Shown here piece after piece: positions 54,066-63,320 of a DNA stretch of 64,000 nucleotides. The position numbers and the translations under genes were made by a program. The notes under the pieces were generated by a model, which was not told the DNA's origin, searched no databases, and saw nothing but the letters and a program-made list of their open reading frames with translations. Origin of the DNA: Thiohalocapsa sp963695445. Its GTDB lineage: Bacteria; Pseudomonadota; Gammaproteobacteria; Chromatiales; Chromatiaceae. Each line of letters begins with the position of its first letter. The stretch's first letter is position 1. Location: contig CAVOGV010000054.1 in assembly GCA_963695445.1 (NCBI GenBank), forward strand, positions 1 through 64,000. The letters run 5' to 3'.

Positions 54066-57000
54066 AGGCGTCCTCCGAGTCACCTGAATTAGGGTCACCT
54101 GAATTAGGGCCACCTGAATTGGGAGTGCCGGCGGTCGGCTGCCGCCGTTCAGCCCCGTCGCCATCTTTGATGACCTCGCCCACGGCCTTCAACACCGGCG
54201 CAATCGCTCCGGCCAGCGCCTCGACCGACGCCTGCCAGCCATCGGCCGGATGGCCGCCGTCGCCACAGGCCTGCATCGCGCATTCCGCAGCCCGCTGCAA
54301 TGCACCGGCGCCGAGCATACCGACCACCCCCTTCAGCGAATGGGCGATCTGCCGCGCCGCACCCGAATCATCGGCGGCAATCGCCCGCCGCAACAGCGCA
54401 ACGTCCTGTCGATGTGTCGTAAAGAATGCCCGAAGCACGCGATGGTATAGGACCGCATCGTTTGCCGACATGGCTAGTCCCGCGGCGAAATCGATACAGC
54501 CGCTCTGATTCATAGCGGTTTTTTGATCGGCTGAACCACGCGGATCGGCAACGCAAGCCACGGACGTGCTGGCGCGCGCCGACTCGGCTTGCTCCTGCTG
54601 CAGCCAGCGTTTGAGCATCGCGTAGAGCCGTTCGGGCTCGATTGGTTTGCTCAGATAGTCGTTCATGCCGGCATCGAGACAGTTGCCGCGAGCCTCGCCT
54701 GTTGCATGCGCGGTCATGGCAATGATCGGCAGACTGGCGCAGCCGGGGCGCGCGCGGATCAGCCGGGTCACCTCCAGACCGTCCAGTTCCGGCATCTGCA
54801 CGTCCATCAAGATCGCATCGAAACGTCGGAGCGCGACCTGTTGCAGCGCCGCCCGACCATTGACTGCGACGGTGACCTCAACCTCCGCGTGTTCCAGCAG
54901 TCCTCGGGCATATTCCCGGTTGGTGGCGTTGTCCTCCACCAGCAACACCTGCTTTCCGCGCAGGGCCGAACCGAACGACGGCGCCAACGGCCCCAGGCGA
55001 TGACCGGCCGAACTTGGCCTGCCTTCGAGCATCGCCAACAGCGTGTCAAACAATCGCACCCGCGACGCCGGCAATGCGGCCAACACCACCGGCATGGCTT
55101 CGCTGAAAGTCAACACGGCGCCGACGTCCTCGTCGCCGTACAGCAGTTGGCGCTCCGACCGCAGCAGCCCATCGGCATCCAACGCACGCAACTCCGGCAA
55201 TCGCGCCGTCACCGCGTGCGCATTGGCGAGCAGCAGCTCGACGGGGTTCGTCCGCGCCGCATCGCGGGCGGCTTGGACCAGATCCGTACCCGCCCCAATT
55301 CGACTGACAGCGAAACCGAAGCCCCGCAACAGGCGTTGCAACTCGGCCGCTCGCCGGTCGTCCTGCTCCAGCACCAACAAGGCGCTGTTCCGCCACGAAT
55401 TCGGTAACGACCAAGGCGAAGCGGCAGCGGTGGGGTCCAGCTTCAGGCGCAGCGTGAAGCTGAAGCGGCTGCCTTGGCCCGGCGTACTGTCGAGGCCGAG
55501 TTCGCCGCCCATCAGCTGCACCAGATCCCGGCTGATGCTCAGGCCCAGCCCGGTGCCCTGGTAACGTCGGCGCATGGAATCGTCGCCCTGGGTAAAGGGC
55601 TGAAACAGCCGCTGCGCAAGCTCAGGGGCAATGCCGATGCCGGTGTCCGTGACGCAGAAGCGCAGTTGCGCGGTGTCGTGATCGATCGACAGGCAATCCA
55701 CGCCAAGTTCGACACGGCCCTTGGGGGTAAATTTGAGAGCATTGCTCATCAGGTTTAGCAGCACCTGCTCCAGGCGACCGCGGTCGCCGATCAACCTGAG
55801 CGGTACAGCAGGGTCGATCGCGAATCCGAGCACGAGCCGACGCTCGCTGGCCTCCAGCGCGGTGATGCCCTGCAGCGTCTCCAGGAGCTCATCGAAGTCG
55901 AAAGACTCCATGACCAGTTCGACCTTGCCGGCCTCGATCTTGGCCAGATCGAGCACGTCGTTAATGATGCCGAGCAATGACTGCGCGGAGCCGTGCAGGC
56001 GCTCCAGATAGCCCCGCTGCCGCCCGTCAAGCTCGGTGTCCAGCGCCAGCCGCGACAAGCCGATAATGGCGTTCATGGGCGTGCGGATCTCATGGCTCAT
56101 GTTGGCCAGAAATTGTCCCTTGGCATTAGACGCCTGCTCGGCCTGGTCGCGGGCCAGCATCAAGGCCCGATTCAGCCGCTGCAATTCGTACTGACGATAC
56201 AGCAGCGCAAGACCAATCAACCCGATCACGCCAAGCCCCTGCCACAGCCGCGTCAGGTTCATCTGCTGCTCGATGGTAAAGCGGGTCTGGCGCACGGCAA
56301 TCGCGTCCTTCTCGGCCTGGGTGAGGGACGCCACCGCCTTGTCCATGATGGAGAGCAGCGCCGGGTCGTCATTGCGCACCGCGACAGAGATTGGGTAACG
56401 GCTGTCCATTTCGCCGATGATACGCAACGTATCGTGGCTTGCATGCACCAACTCCGCCGCGTGCTCCAGGGTTGCCACCGCGGCATACGCACGCCCGGAT
56501 TGCAGTGCCGGTATCGCCTCGGCAGGGAGCGACAGCTCTACAAGCGCCATCGTCGGGAAGCTTCGCCTGAGTTCTGCCGCGATGGCAGATGACTCCGGCA
56601 CCGCAATGGCGCGGTCGGCAATCGCCTCGATGCCGCTCACGTACGGTGCGTCGCGCAGCGCAACCAGAACGTGACTGACCCAATAGTAGGGCTCCGTAAA
56701 GGCCAGAAACTGCTCGCGTTCGGGCGTGCGCACGGCACCGGACAGCAGATCGCAGTCGCGCGCCTGCGCGAACGCCAGCGCCTCGCCCCAGGTAGCGCTA
56801 GGCACGGGTTCGAACGTCACCCCCAGCTTGTCCGCGAACAGACTCAAATAGTCTTTGAAGATGCCCTGATGCCGGCCGGCGTCAAGGTAATCGTAAGGGT
56901 TCCAAAACGGACTGAAGCAGTAGCGCAGTCGATGGCCCTTATCGCGTAGGTAGGCCCGCTCAGCGGGACTCAGGCCGATACGGTCCTTACCCTGCATTAC

Positions 57001-57822
57001 TATACCCAGCATCAATGGCGCCAGATAGCGCGCCTTGATCGCCAGCCGCTCTTGGGTGGAGACCGATGCCAGCGCCTTGTTCATGGCGCTCACCAGCAAT
57101 GGCCAGTCGTTGCGCACCGAGAACACCAACTCGGTGCCCTCATCCAGCATGAAGGCCGACTCCACCACGGTGATGTTGCGGCCCACCAGCGTGTAGCCGA
57201 TGGTGTCGGCATTCAACATCGCATCGATCTGATCGGACAGCAAACCGTTGATCAGGTCGATCTGGCTCTCCCGCACGACCGGAGTCACACCGTCGATTGC
57301 GCGCAGCAGTTTCTCGTCGTACAGATTACCCCGCTCGTAGCCGACGCGCTTACCGGCCAAGTCTTCGGCAGCGTGAATCGCCAGCGGATTGCCGGCGCGC
57401 ACGTAGATGCCCTTTCCGATCTGGGTGTAGGGGTCGGTAAAGGCCATCCGCGCGGAACGCTCCGGATGCACGACCGACGAAGCGAGGCCGTCGATCTCGT
57501 GGCGCATGGCGCGCGCAACCTGCGTGCCCCAATCTCCCGGCTCAAGCCGAAAGTCGACTCCTAGCCGCTTGCTCAAGATGGCCAAGGTGTCTACGTCGAT
57601 GCCGACGCTGCTCCCGTCCGGGTTGGAAATGTAGTTCGGCATCCAGCCTTCACCAATACCGAACACGATATCGCGATGCGCGGCGAGGAAGGCCTGTTCA
57701 TCCGGCGTTAGTTCAAGGGCATCGGTACCCTGGTCGGCCGCGAACGCCCCGCCCGCCCCGACCAACCAGAGGATCGGCAGCAGGCAGAGCACCGCGATGG
57801 TTCTTGTCAGTGCAGGCTGCAT
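54058..57822 (-). CDS. BvgS-like hybrid sensor kinase (SBP x2, HisKA, HATPase, REC, HPt)
   Basis: 1254 aa, intact. Signal peptide 1-28. Two periplasmic solute-binding (Venus flytrap, SBP_bac_3) domains at about 40-270 (FGIGEGWMPNYISNPDGSSVGIDVDTLAILSKRLGV) and 285-515 (LRYCFSPFWNPYDYLDAGRHQGIFKDYLSLFADKLGV). One membrane helix near 530-550 (LGVIGLIGLALLY), then HisKA FLANMSHEIRTPMNAIIGLSRLAL, HATPase with FCVTDTGIGIAPELAQRLFQPF and GTGLGLSISRDL. The REC is VLLVEDNATNREYARGLLEHAEV with ILMDVQMPELDGLEV, and the C-terminal HPt domain is QIAHSLKGVVGMLGAGAL. It overlaps the next gene by 8 bp. Ligands are unknown small molecules. Confidence 0.95.
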   Translation of the reverse strand: MQPALTRTIAVLCLLPILWLVGAGGAFAADQGTDALELTPDEQAFLAAHRDIVFGIGEGWMPNYISNPDGSSVGIDVDTLAILSKRLGVDFRLEPGDWGTQVARAMRHEIDGLASSVVHPERSARMAFTDPYTQIGKGIYVRAGNPLAIHAAEDLAGKRVGYERGNLYDEKLLRAIDGVTPVVRESQIDLINGLLSDQIDAMLNADTIGYTLVGRNITVVESAFMLDEGTELVFSVRNDWPLLVSAMNKALASVSTQERLAIKARYLAPLMLGIVMQGKDRIGLSPAERAYLRDKGHRLRYCFSPFWNPYDYLDAGRHQGIFKDYLSLFADKLGVTFEPVPSATWGEALAFAQARDCDLLSGAVRTPEREQFLAFTEPYYWVSHVLVALRDAPYVSGIEAIADRAIAVPESSAIAAELRRSFPTMALVELSLPAEAIPALQSGRAYAAVATLEHAAELVHASHDTLRIIGEMDSRYPISVAVRNDDPALLSIMDKAVASLTQAEKDAIAVRQTRFTIEQQMNLTRLWQGLGVIGLIGLALLYRQYELQRLNRALMLARDQAEQASNAKGQFLANMSHEIRTPMNAIIGLSRLALDTELDGRQRGYLERLHGSAQSLLGIINDVLDLAKIEAGKVELVMESFDFDELLETLQGITALEASERRLVLGFAIDPAVPLRLIGDRGRLEQVLLNLMSNALKFTPKGRVELGVDCLSIDHDTAQLRFCVTDTGIGIAPELAQRLFQPFTQGDDSMRRRYQGTGLGLSISRDLVQLMGGELGLDSTPGQGSRFSFTLRLKLDPTAAASPWSLPNSWRNSALLVLEQDDRRAAELQRLLRGFGFAVSRIGAGTDLVQAARDAARTNPVELLLANAHAVTARLPELRALDADGLLRSERQLLYGDEDVGAVLTFSEAMPVVLAALPASRVRLFDTLLAMLEGRPSSAGHRLGPLAPSFGSALRGKQVLLVEDNATNREYARGLLEHAEVEVTVAVNGRAALQQVALRRFDAILMDVQMPELDGLEVTRLIRARPGCASLPIIAMTAHATGEARGNCLDAGMNDYLSKPIEPERLYAMLKRWLQQEQAESARASTSVACVADPRGSADQKTAMNQSGCIDFAAGLAMSANDAVLYHRVLRAFFTTHRQDVALLRRAIAADDSGAARQIAHSLKGVVGMLGAGALQRAAECAMQACGDGGHPADGWQASVEALAGAIAPVLKAVGEVIKDGDGAERRQPTAGTPNSGGPNSGDPNSGDSEDACE
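54079..54123. repeat. 15-bp tandem repeat x3 inside the kinase C-terminus
   Basis: GTCACCTGAATTAGG twice, then GCCACCTGAATTGGG. On the minus strand it encodes the pentapeptide PNSG(G/D) three times at the very end of the BvgS-like protein. It is a potential length-variable tract. Confidence 0.9.
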
Positions 57823-58001
57823 CGATCTTGAATGGGTCGGTTCCTTGTCGGTTCCTCGTCGGGTCGCGAGGCGGCGACCAGCCGCGCAGGCGGGCGTGCC
57901 TCCACACGCCAGTCAGGCAATTTTGTTTTCCTGCGCCGAATTTGCTCCAAAGCGGCGACGCTGGCATGCTGCGGCTTCATCGCATCCACAGACGTACACC
58001 G

Positions 58002-59561
58002 ATGCCCAACCGCACAAGCCCGCTCGCTTCCTCCGAACAGCCGTCCCCAACGCAGCGCCGCGTCCTGGCCGGCTATGCCGCCACCGTGTTTGTCAGCTCA
58101 GCGCTCTTGCTGGTGCTGGAGATCGTCGCCGGGCGCCTGATCGCGCCCTATGTGGGGGTCTCATTGTACACATGGACATCGATCATCGGCGTGATCCTGG
58201 CCGGCCTTTCGCTCGGCAACTGGATCGGCGGCGTCTGGGCCGACCGCGGCGGCAACGGCAGCAGCGTCGGGCTGGTGCTGGCCGCCGGCGGCATCTATTG
58301 CATCCTGAGCCTGGCGATGCTCGATGTGCTGGGCGAAGCGATTCAGCAACGCGGCGCGACGCTGCTGACCGCGAGCTTTCTGTTCGCGTCGGTGCTGTTC
58401 TTCGTGCCCGCGGCCCTGATCGGCGTCGTCACCCCGTTGCTGACCACCCTGTCGCTGCGGCTCGACCCGCGCGCCGGACACGTCGTCGGGCGCATGCACG
58501 CGCTGGCGGCCATCGGCAGTATCGCCGGCACCTTCGCCGCCGGCTACTGGCTGGTGCAGACCCTCGGCACGCGCAGCGTCGTGCTGATCACCGGCCTGCT
58601 GCTGTTGGCGCTGGCGCTGCCGTTCCTGCGCGAACTGAAACGCGGCGCGCAGGTGGCCGTGCTGGCGGTGGCGCTGGGCGCGAGCGCGCTCATGGGGTTG
58701 CGCCATGGACTGACCACGAGCTGCGACCGGGAGAGCGCGTACTTTTGCATTCGCGTCGTCGATCAGACCGCGCTCGCGCCGTTCGGCGAGGCCCACGGCC
58801 TGGTGCTCGACCACCTGCTGCACGGCATCAATCACAAACAAGCCCCGGAGATGCTGATCGCGCCCTATGTGCACGGCATCGACGAACTCGCCTATGCCCA
58901 GTTCGGTGCCGAGTACGACAAGGCCTTGCGCTGGTTCTTCGCCGGCGGCGGCGCCTACAGCCAGCCGCGGGCCTTGCAGACCCTGAGCCCGGCCTCCGAA
59001 ATCACTGTCGCGGAACTGGACCCCGCGGTCACCCGCACCGCCATGGAACGGCTGTATCTCGACCCGCGGCAGATGCGCATCCTGCACCGGGACGCACGGC
59101 TGGCACTGCAGGCCGAAACCGGCCCGTTCGACGTCATCGTCGGCGATGTCTTTCACGACGTCGCCATCCCCTACCACCTGGTGACGCGGGAATTCGCGGC
59201 GCTGGTGCGGCAGCGCCTGACCCCGGACGGCCTGTACCTGATGAACGTGGTGGACGCCTTCCCGGACCCACGCCTGATCAAGGCCATCGTCAAGACGCTG
59301 CAAACCGAGTTCGAGCACGTAGACATCTGGATGGACCACGTGCCTGACGCGGAGCGCGTCACCTTCATCGTCAGCGCCAGCAACGCCCCACGACTGCCGA
59401 AGACCGTCACCGCACGAGTTGGCTTCGAGCGCAGTTGGAGCCGCATGACCGAAGACCTGCTGGCCTACGGCACCAGCCCGGACCAACTGCCGGTGCTGAC
59501 CGACGACTACGCCCCGGTCGAGCGGCTGATCGCAAAACTGCTGCTCGGCGATAGCCATTAA
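58002..59561 (+). CDS. Membrane-embedded spermidine synthase-like protein
   Basis: 519 aa from ATG 58002 (MPNRTSPLASSEQPSPTQRR); 57966 is another in-frame ATG. The N-terminal half has about six to seven membrane helices (VFVSSALLLVLEIVAGRLIAPYVGVSLYTWTSIIGVILAGLSLGNWIGG is characteristic of the fused transporter-like domain). The C-terminal half is a class I methyltransferase/aminopropyltransferase fold (HGLVLDHLLHGINHKQ, FAGGGAYSQPRAL, ITVAELDPAVTRTAMERLYLDPRQMRILHRDARLAL, DVIVGDVFHDVAIPYHLVTREF). Polyamine synthesis is not proven for such fusions. It diverges from the BvgS-like gene. Confidence 0.9.
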   Translation: MPNRTSPLASSEQPSPTQRRVLAGYAATVFVSSALLLVLEIVAGRLIAPYVGVSLYTWTSIIGVILAGLSLGNWIGGVWADRGGNGSSVGLVLAAGGIYCILSLAMLDVLGEAIQQRGATLLTASFLFASVLFFVPAALIGVVTPLLTTLSLRLDPRAGHVVGRMHALAAIGSIAGTFAAGYWLVQTLGTRSVVLITGLLLLALALPFLRELKRGAQVAVLAVALGASALMGLRHGLTTSCDRESAYFCIRVVDQTALAPFGEAHGLVLDHLLHGINHKQAPEMLIAPYVHGIDELAYAQFGAEYDKALRWFFAGGGAYSQPRALQTLSPASEITVAELDPAVTRTAMERLYLDPRQMRILHRDARLALQAETGPFDVIVGDVFHDVAIPYHLVTREFAALVRQRLTPDGLYLMNVVDAFPDPRLIKAIVKTLQTEFEHVDIWMDHVPDAERVTFIVSASNAPRLPKTVTARVGFERSWSRMTEDLLAYGTSPDQLPVLTDDYAPVERLIAKLLLGDSH

Positions 59562-59604
59562 GCGCCCGACATGAGCGCCCGACACGGGTATGCCGCGGAT
59601 TGTG

Positions 59605-60122
59605 AGCGCCATTGGGGACGTCCAGCGGATCAGCGCAGCCGCGTCACCCCAAAACCGTCAATCCCGCAGCGGGCCGACTAGAAGTCGGCGGTCCCATGGA
59701 GCGCCGACCTCCGGTCGGCCAGGGCGCGCTAGCGCCCTTGAGGACGTGCAGCGGATCAGCGCAGCCGCGTCACCCCAACACCGTCAATCCGGCAGCGGGC
59801 CGACTAGAAGTCGGCGGTCCCATGGAGCGCCGACCTCCGGTCGGCCAGGGCGCGATAGCGCCCTTGAGGACGTGCAGCGGATCAGCGCAGCCGCGTCACC
59901 CCAAAACCGTCAATCCGGCAGCGGGCCGACTAGAAGTCGGCGGTCCCATGGAGCGCCGACCTCCGGTCGGCCAGGGCGCGATAGCGCCCTTGAGGACGTG
60001 CAGCGGATCAGCGCAGCCGCGTCACCCCAAAACCGTCAATCCGGCAGCGGGCCGACTAGAAGTCGGCGGTCCCATGGAGCGCCGACCTCCGGTCGGCTAG
60101 GGCGCGATAGCGCCCTTGAGGA
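59605..60122. repeat. 126-bp tandem repeat, four units
   Basis: The anchor CAGCGGATCAGCG occurs at 59623, 59749, 59875 and 60001, a strict 126-bp period, with few differences between units. Each unit holds three stems: GCCGACTagaAGTCGGC, GCCGACCtccGGTCGGC and AGGGCGCgataGCGCCCT. Because 126 is a multiple of three, open frames of 160-180 codons run through it without stops, but there is no ribosome site and the products are repeats only. It fills the gap between two convergent genes. Confidence 0.95.
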
Positions 60123-60178
60123 TCTGTGGTGACGCAGCGGGTTTGTGGCGAATCGAAGCTGCCTAATGCGGGAGCCCA

Positions 60179-60403
60179 CTAGACTGCTTGAGGCCGTCAA
60201 ATGTTTGCAGATGCGTCAAGTTTCTCGTTGTCGTTGTCGTAACTCCCGCAGCCGACCGGACTTCAGGGCGCTTCTCGGCTTCACATCAACGCTCTCAAGC
60301 GCACATTGCATTGCCCCTCGAAGCGCGACAACGACAACGATCAGTGTGCCCCTAACCAGCGCCGACCATGACTTGTCGGTCTGAGACATCGCCTCGCTAA
60401 CTA
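60179..60403 (+). repeat. Dispersed CGTTGT-arm element, copy D
   Basis: CTAGACTGCTTGAGGCCG, CAAATGTTTGCAGATGCG, TCAAGTTTCTCGTTGTCG with a further TTGTCGT, a ~90-nt divergent centre, GCGACAACGACAACGATCAG, CAGCGCCGACCATGACTTGTCGG, and the ending CGCCTCGCTAA. The minus-strand nitrilase stop codon (60401-60403) directly abuts or falls in the element's end, as in copy B. Confidence 0.88.
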
Positions 60404-61543
60404 TCGAAGATAAGGCGGAATGTAGTCTTCCAGTTCGCCCGTCTCGACGTACGGTAAGGTGACCGTCCTGTAGTAGTCCTCTCCCCTGGGAAACCAGCGA
60501 CGCCATGAGTCCTTCCATTCCTGCGGCATCTGCTCCGGCAGCCAGAAGCGCCCCGGAATCAGTTCGGACGGGGCGGGAGCGGCGGCCAGCTCGATGTCCG
60601 CCGTGATCACACCTGCGCCGTCGTCCAGACTCAGGCGCGCCAGCAGGTTGCCGGCGGCGTCCGTGATGACCGTCTCGCCGAGGTAGACGGAGTTGTAGGG
60701 CACGTCGGGCAGTTCCGGGCTGTCGAAGCCCGCAAACGGGCCGGCGTGGGAGGCGTGCACCACCGGCACACCGAGCATGCGCGCAAGTCGGGGCGGAGAC
60801 TCCTGGAGCATGCCAAGGTTGACCGCGCGCAAGGGATGGTCGACTGGCGCGTCATCCGGCAGGGTCCACCAGGTCGAACCCGTGAGCAGCAGCCTGACCT
60901 TGCCTGACAAGCGCTTGACGGTTCCTGAGCGCACCATTTCCCAGCACAGGGCAACGCCGACCGGGCCGAGGGCCGTTTGGAGAACGCCGTCGTCCTGACC
61001 GCCTTCGTAGTAACAGTTCTCCCAGTAGGTGGGAAAGTCCTTGTCATGGCGATAGGTGGTTCCGTCCGGAAACGCCAACACAAAGCTGTTGCGTACCCGA
61101 TTGCCATCCGCGGCGAGGAACGAGCCGCCGACCACGACACCAGCCTCCCTCGCCGTGTCCGTCAGAAACCGAGCCGGTGCACCGCCGAGCGGACGGATCG
61201 CCCTGATCATATCCTCGTGGAAGGCTGCAGCGGAGGTGAACAGCTCCGGCAGCACGATCCACTCGGCACCCCGGCGGATGGCATCCCTGACCAGGATCTC
61301 AGCCTGCGCGAGGTTTGCCGCCACGTCGCCGAGCTTGGGTGTCATCTGAATCGCGGCCACCCTGAGCTTGCGTGGCGGCAGCACATTGATAGCCGCATCC
61401 TCCGGCATCGCGGCCAAGTCTGCCGAACGAGAACCGGCCAGTACCAGGCTCGCGGCGAGCCATTGTCCGAAGCGTCGGCGCCCGATGGGCAATTCCATCA
61501 GTCCCGATCCGCTGTTATCCGAGTCTGAACGTTCGTATTTCAT
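60401..61543 (-). CDS. Tat-exported nitrilase-superfamily carbon-nitrogen hydrolase
   Basis: 380 aa. The N-terminus has a twin-arginine signal (GRRRFGQWLAASLVLAGSRSADLAA, residues 21-45), so the enzyme should be exported folded. The nitrilase fold follows: LRVAAIQMTPKLGDVAANL, with catalytic Glu100 (VLPELFTSAAAF), Lys168 (YRHDKDFPTYWE) and Cys200 (GPVGVALCWEMVR), all present. The substrate (amide or nitrile) is unknown. Exported nitrilase homologues are uncommon. It is the last gene of a three-gene minus-strand operon, and its start overlaps the stop of the beta-propeller gene. Confidence 0.9.
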   Translation of the reverse strand: MKYERSDSDNSGSGLMELPIGRRRFGQWLAASLVLAGSRSADLAAMPEDAAINVLPPRKLRVAAIQMTPKLGDVAANLAQAEILVRDAIRRGAEWIVLPELFTSAAAFHEDMIRAIRPLGGAPARFLTDTAREAGVVVGGSFLAADGNRVRNSFVLAFPDGTTYRHDKDFPTYWENCYYEGGQDDGVLQTALGPVGVALCWEMVRSGTVKRLSGKVRLLLTGSTWWTLPDDAPVDHPLRAVNLGMLQESPPRLARMLGVPVVHASHAGPFAGFDSPELPDVPYNSVYLGETVITDAAGNLLARLSLDDGAGVITADIELAAAPAPSELIPGRFWLPEQMPQEWKDSWRRWFPRGEDYYRTVTLPYVETGELEDYIPPYLR

Positions 61544-62808
61544 GGCTGGTTTCCGGAACCCCGCAGGTAGCGCAACCGCGACGGCGACGAAAGGTTGTCG
61601 CGTTCGATCCAGATCAGATGGAGGTCGCCCTGGGGGTCCAGCGCAACGGCCGGACTGCCTTGGTAGCCTTCTCCGGAGGCCCCCGGAACCACCAGATCCG
61701 GGCTCCAGCCGGTGTCGGAATGCTTCCTCCAGGACAGAAGGACATCGCCTGGCTCATCGGCGTCCCCCCAGGCTTCGCGGGTATCGTCCCAGGCGGCGAC
61801 GAAGCCCGGCTTGCCGCCAGCCAGGGCCGCATGCCATTGCTGAACCGCGGCGCCGAGGTCGTCCTGAACGATCTGGTTCGGTCCGAAGGTTCGGCCTCCG
61901 TCCTTGCTCTCAGCTCCCCAGACCGCGTAGCCGGACGCCGCATGGCGCTTGTCCAGCCAAATCGTCTGAACGGCGCCTTTGTCGTCGGCGCCCAGCATCA
62001 CCCGCATCACCCCGCTGCCCAGCCCCCTGTCCAGACCGATGTTCTGGCCGGCGGTTTCGGGTCCATCCCGCGTCGGCGCAAAGTGCTGGTTCAATTGTCG
62101 CTCCGGGGCAAATGCCTGCCCCTGCTCGCGCCAGGTATGGAACAGCCGGGTATGTCCCGCGCGCCGGTCTTCCCAGGCCACCAGTAGGCGGCCGTCAGCA
62201 CCCCAGGTCGCTGCCGGGAAACCTTGATAGGGATGATCGTCGACCGGGGAGACGCGCGTGGCAGCTTGTGCGAACTCCACCTCGCGTCCAGCGGACCGCA
62301 GTTCCGCCGCCTCGATGACTTGACCATCACCCAGCGCACGCGCCCAAACCGCGGCGACGCGCCCTGACCCATCGGCCGTCAAGGTCACCTGCCTACCGCC
62401 CTTGGCGGACAGGGTGGCGACTGAACCTGATCCGTCCGCATCGATGACGCGTGCCGCGATGACACCGTCCTGCTCCCAAGCCGCCAGCCATCGCCCCGGC
62501 CCGAGGGACACGATGGCCGGTTCGTATGCCTCGCCACCGGTGCTCAGCTGCTCGGTGCGGGGGAAGGACTCGGCCACGCGCGGCTTGACCGCGAAGTAGA
62601 CTTGCGGTGCGCCGTTGCGATCGTCTTCCCAGACCAGGGCAACCTCTGCTGCCGACGCCGCGATATGCTGCCGGCCGGCACCATCCAGGTGATGATAGTG
62701 CGGGCTGCCGCTTGCACCGGCGACCGTCACCGGTTCGCCGAAGGACCAGGGCGCGGCCAAGGCAATACCGGGGAGGGACAAGGTCACTTGCAGCAGCCAG
62801 CGCTTCAC
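61540..62808 (-). CDS. Exported BNR/sialidase-like beta-propeller protein
   Basis: 422 aa with signal peptide MKRWLLQVTLSLPGIALA. The mature protein repeats blade-like segments with Asp-box-related or W-rich motifs: VALVWEDDRNGAPQVYFA, WLAAWEQDGVIAARVI, RVAAVWARALGDGQVI, RLLVAWEDRRAGHTRLFHTW, VQTIWLDKRHAASGYAVWG followed by SKDGGRTFG (an Asp box), PGFVAAWDDTREAWG, and LHLIWIERDNLSSPSRLRYL. This indicates a six- or seven-bladed propeller of the exo-sialidase superfamily. Catalytic sialidase residues cannot be assigned, so it may be a binding protein. ATGA-type overlaps with both neighbours. Confidence 0.82.
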   Translation of the reverse strand: MKRWLLQVTLSLPGIALAAPWSFGEPVTVAGASGSPHYHHLDGAGRQHIAASAAEVALVWEDDRNGAPQVYFAVKPRVAESFPRTEQLSTGGEAYEPAIVSLGPGRWLAAWEQDGVIAARVIDADGSGSVATLSAKGGRQVTLTADGSGRVAAVWARALGDGQVIEAAELRSAGREVEFAQAATRVSPVDDHPYQGFPAATWGADGRLLVAWEDRRAGHTRLFHTWREQGQAFAPERQLNQHFAPTRDGPETAGQNIGLDRGLGSGVMRVMLGADDKGAVQTIWLDKRHAASGYAVWGAESKDGGRTFGPNQIVQDDLGAAVQQWHAALAGGKPGFVAAWDDTREAWGDADEPGDVLLSWRKHSDTGWSPDLVVPGASGEGYQGSPAVALDPQGDLHLIWIERDNLSSPSRLRYLRGSGNQP

Positions 62809-63320
62809 GATTGCGTCCTCTTGAACTCGGCGAAGGTCTGTTGCTGGTAGTGGCCTCCGTTGACATAGCTGTCAAACAACAAGAACTCCTCCGCATTCTG
62901 ATAACCGGGCGCTCGAAGCACCGGTGAGCCATCTGGTTCCATGAAGTAGAAAAAGGGCGTACCGAACACGTTCAGCCGCACGCCCAGCTCCATTTCGGTA
63001 ATGCGTTCGCCGTTGGGCAATCGAAGACGATTCCCGCTTTCGGAATCCGCGTACGCGAGCACGTAGTTGGCCTTGTAGCGGTCGGCAACCCGTGCATCGC
63101 TGAAACTCTCGCGATTGGTCTTGTCGCAGGACGGACAACCATGCCGCCCGAAGTACAAAAAGACCCGCCGCTGCTCCTGCCCGGCAAGCTGCAGTGCCTC
63201 GTCGAGGGTGTGAAAGTCCCAGCCGGCCGGCGGATCGGCCGGCACCGTGGGAGACCAGCAGGCGACCGTTGTCATCAGTGAGGCAGCGAGCCCCAGCCGG
63301 AGCGCTTGTCTCGTGATCAT
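62805..63320 (-). CDS. Exported thioredoxin-fold protein (SoxW/DUF255-like)
   Basis: 171 aa with an N-terminal signal that ends near TTVAC, possibly a lipobox placing the protein on a lipid anchor at Cys21. The thioredoxin fold is seen in RRVFLYFGRHGCPSCDKTNRESFSD, with a CPSC active site at 62-65, and NVFGTPFFYFMEPDGSPVLRAPGY carrying the cis-Pro (TP) loop. It resembles SoxW or thiol:disulfide proteins that handle oxidised cysteines in the periplasm. First gene of the operon with the propeller and nitrilase; overlaps the propeller start by 4 bp. Confidence 0.88.
   Translation of the reverse strand: MITRQALRLGLAASLMTTVACWSPTVPADPPAGWDFHTLDEALQLAGQEQRRVFLYFGRHGCPSCDKTNRESFSDARVADRYKANYVLAYADSESGNRLRLPNGERITEMELGVRLNVFGTPFFYFMEPDGSPVLRAPGYQNAEEFLLFDSYVNGGHYQQQTFAEFKRTQS

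Noticed and set aside
57797..59347. 516-codon plus-strand open frame rich in Arg and Pro
   Set aside because: Out-of-frame shadow of the spermidine-synthase-like gene in GC-rich DNA.
59605..60122. Possible CRISPR array
   Set aside because: The 126-bp units are contiguous with no unique spacers and no cas genes lie nearby.
59590..60132. Two open frames of 162-180 codons with 42-residue repeats
   Set aside because: They are a by-product of a 126-bp repeat divisible by three. No ribosome site, and the sequence is explained by hairpins.
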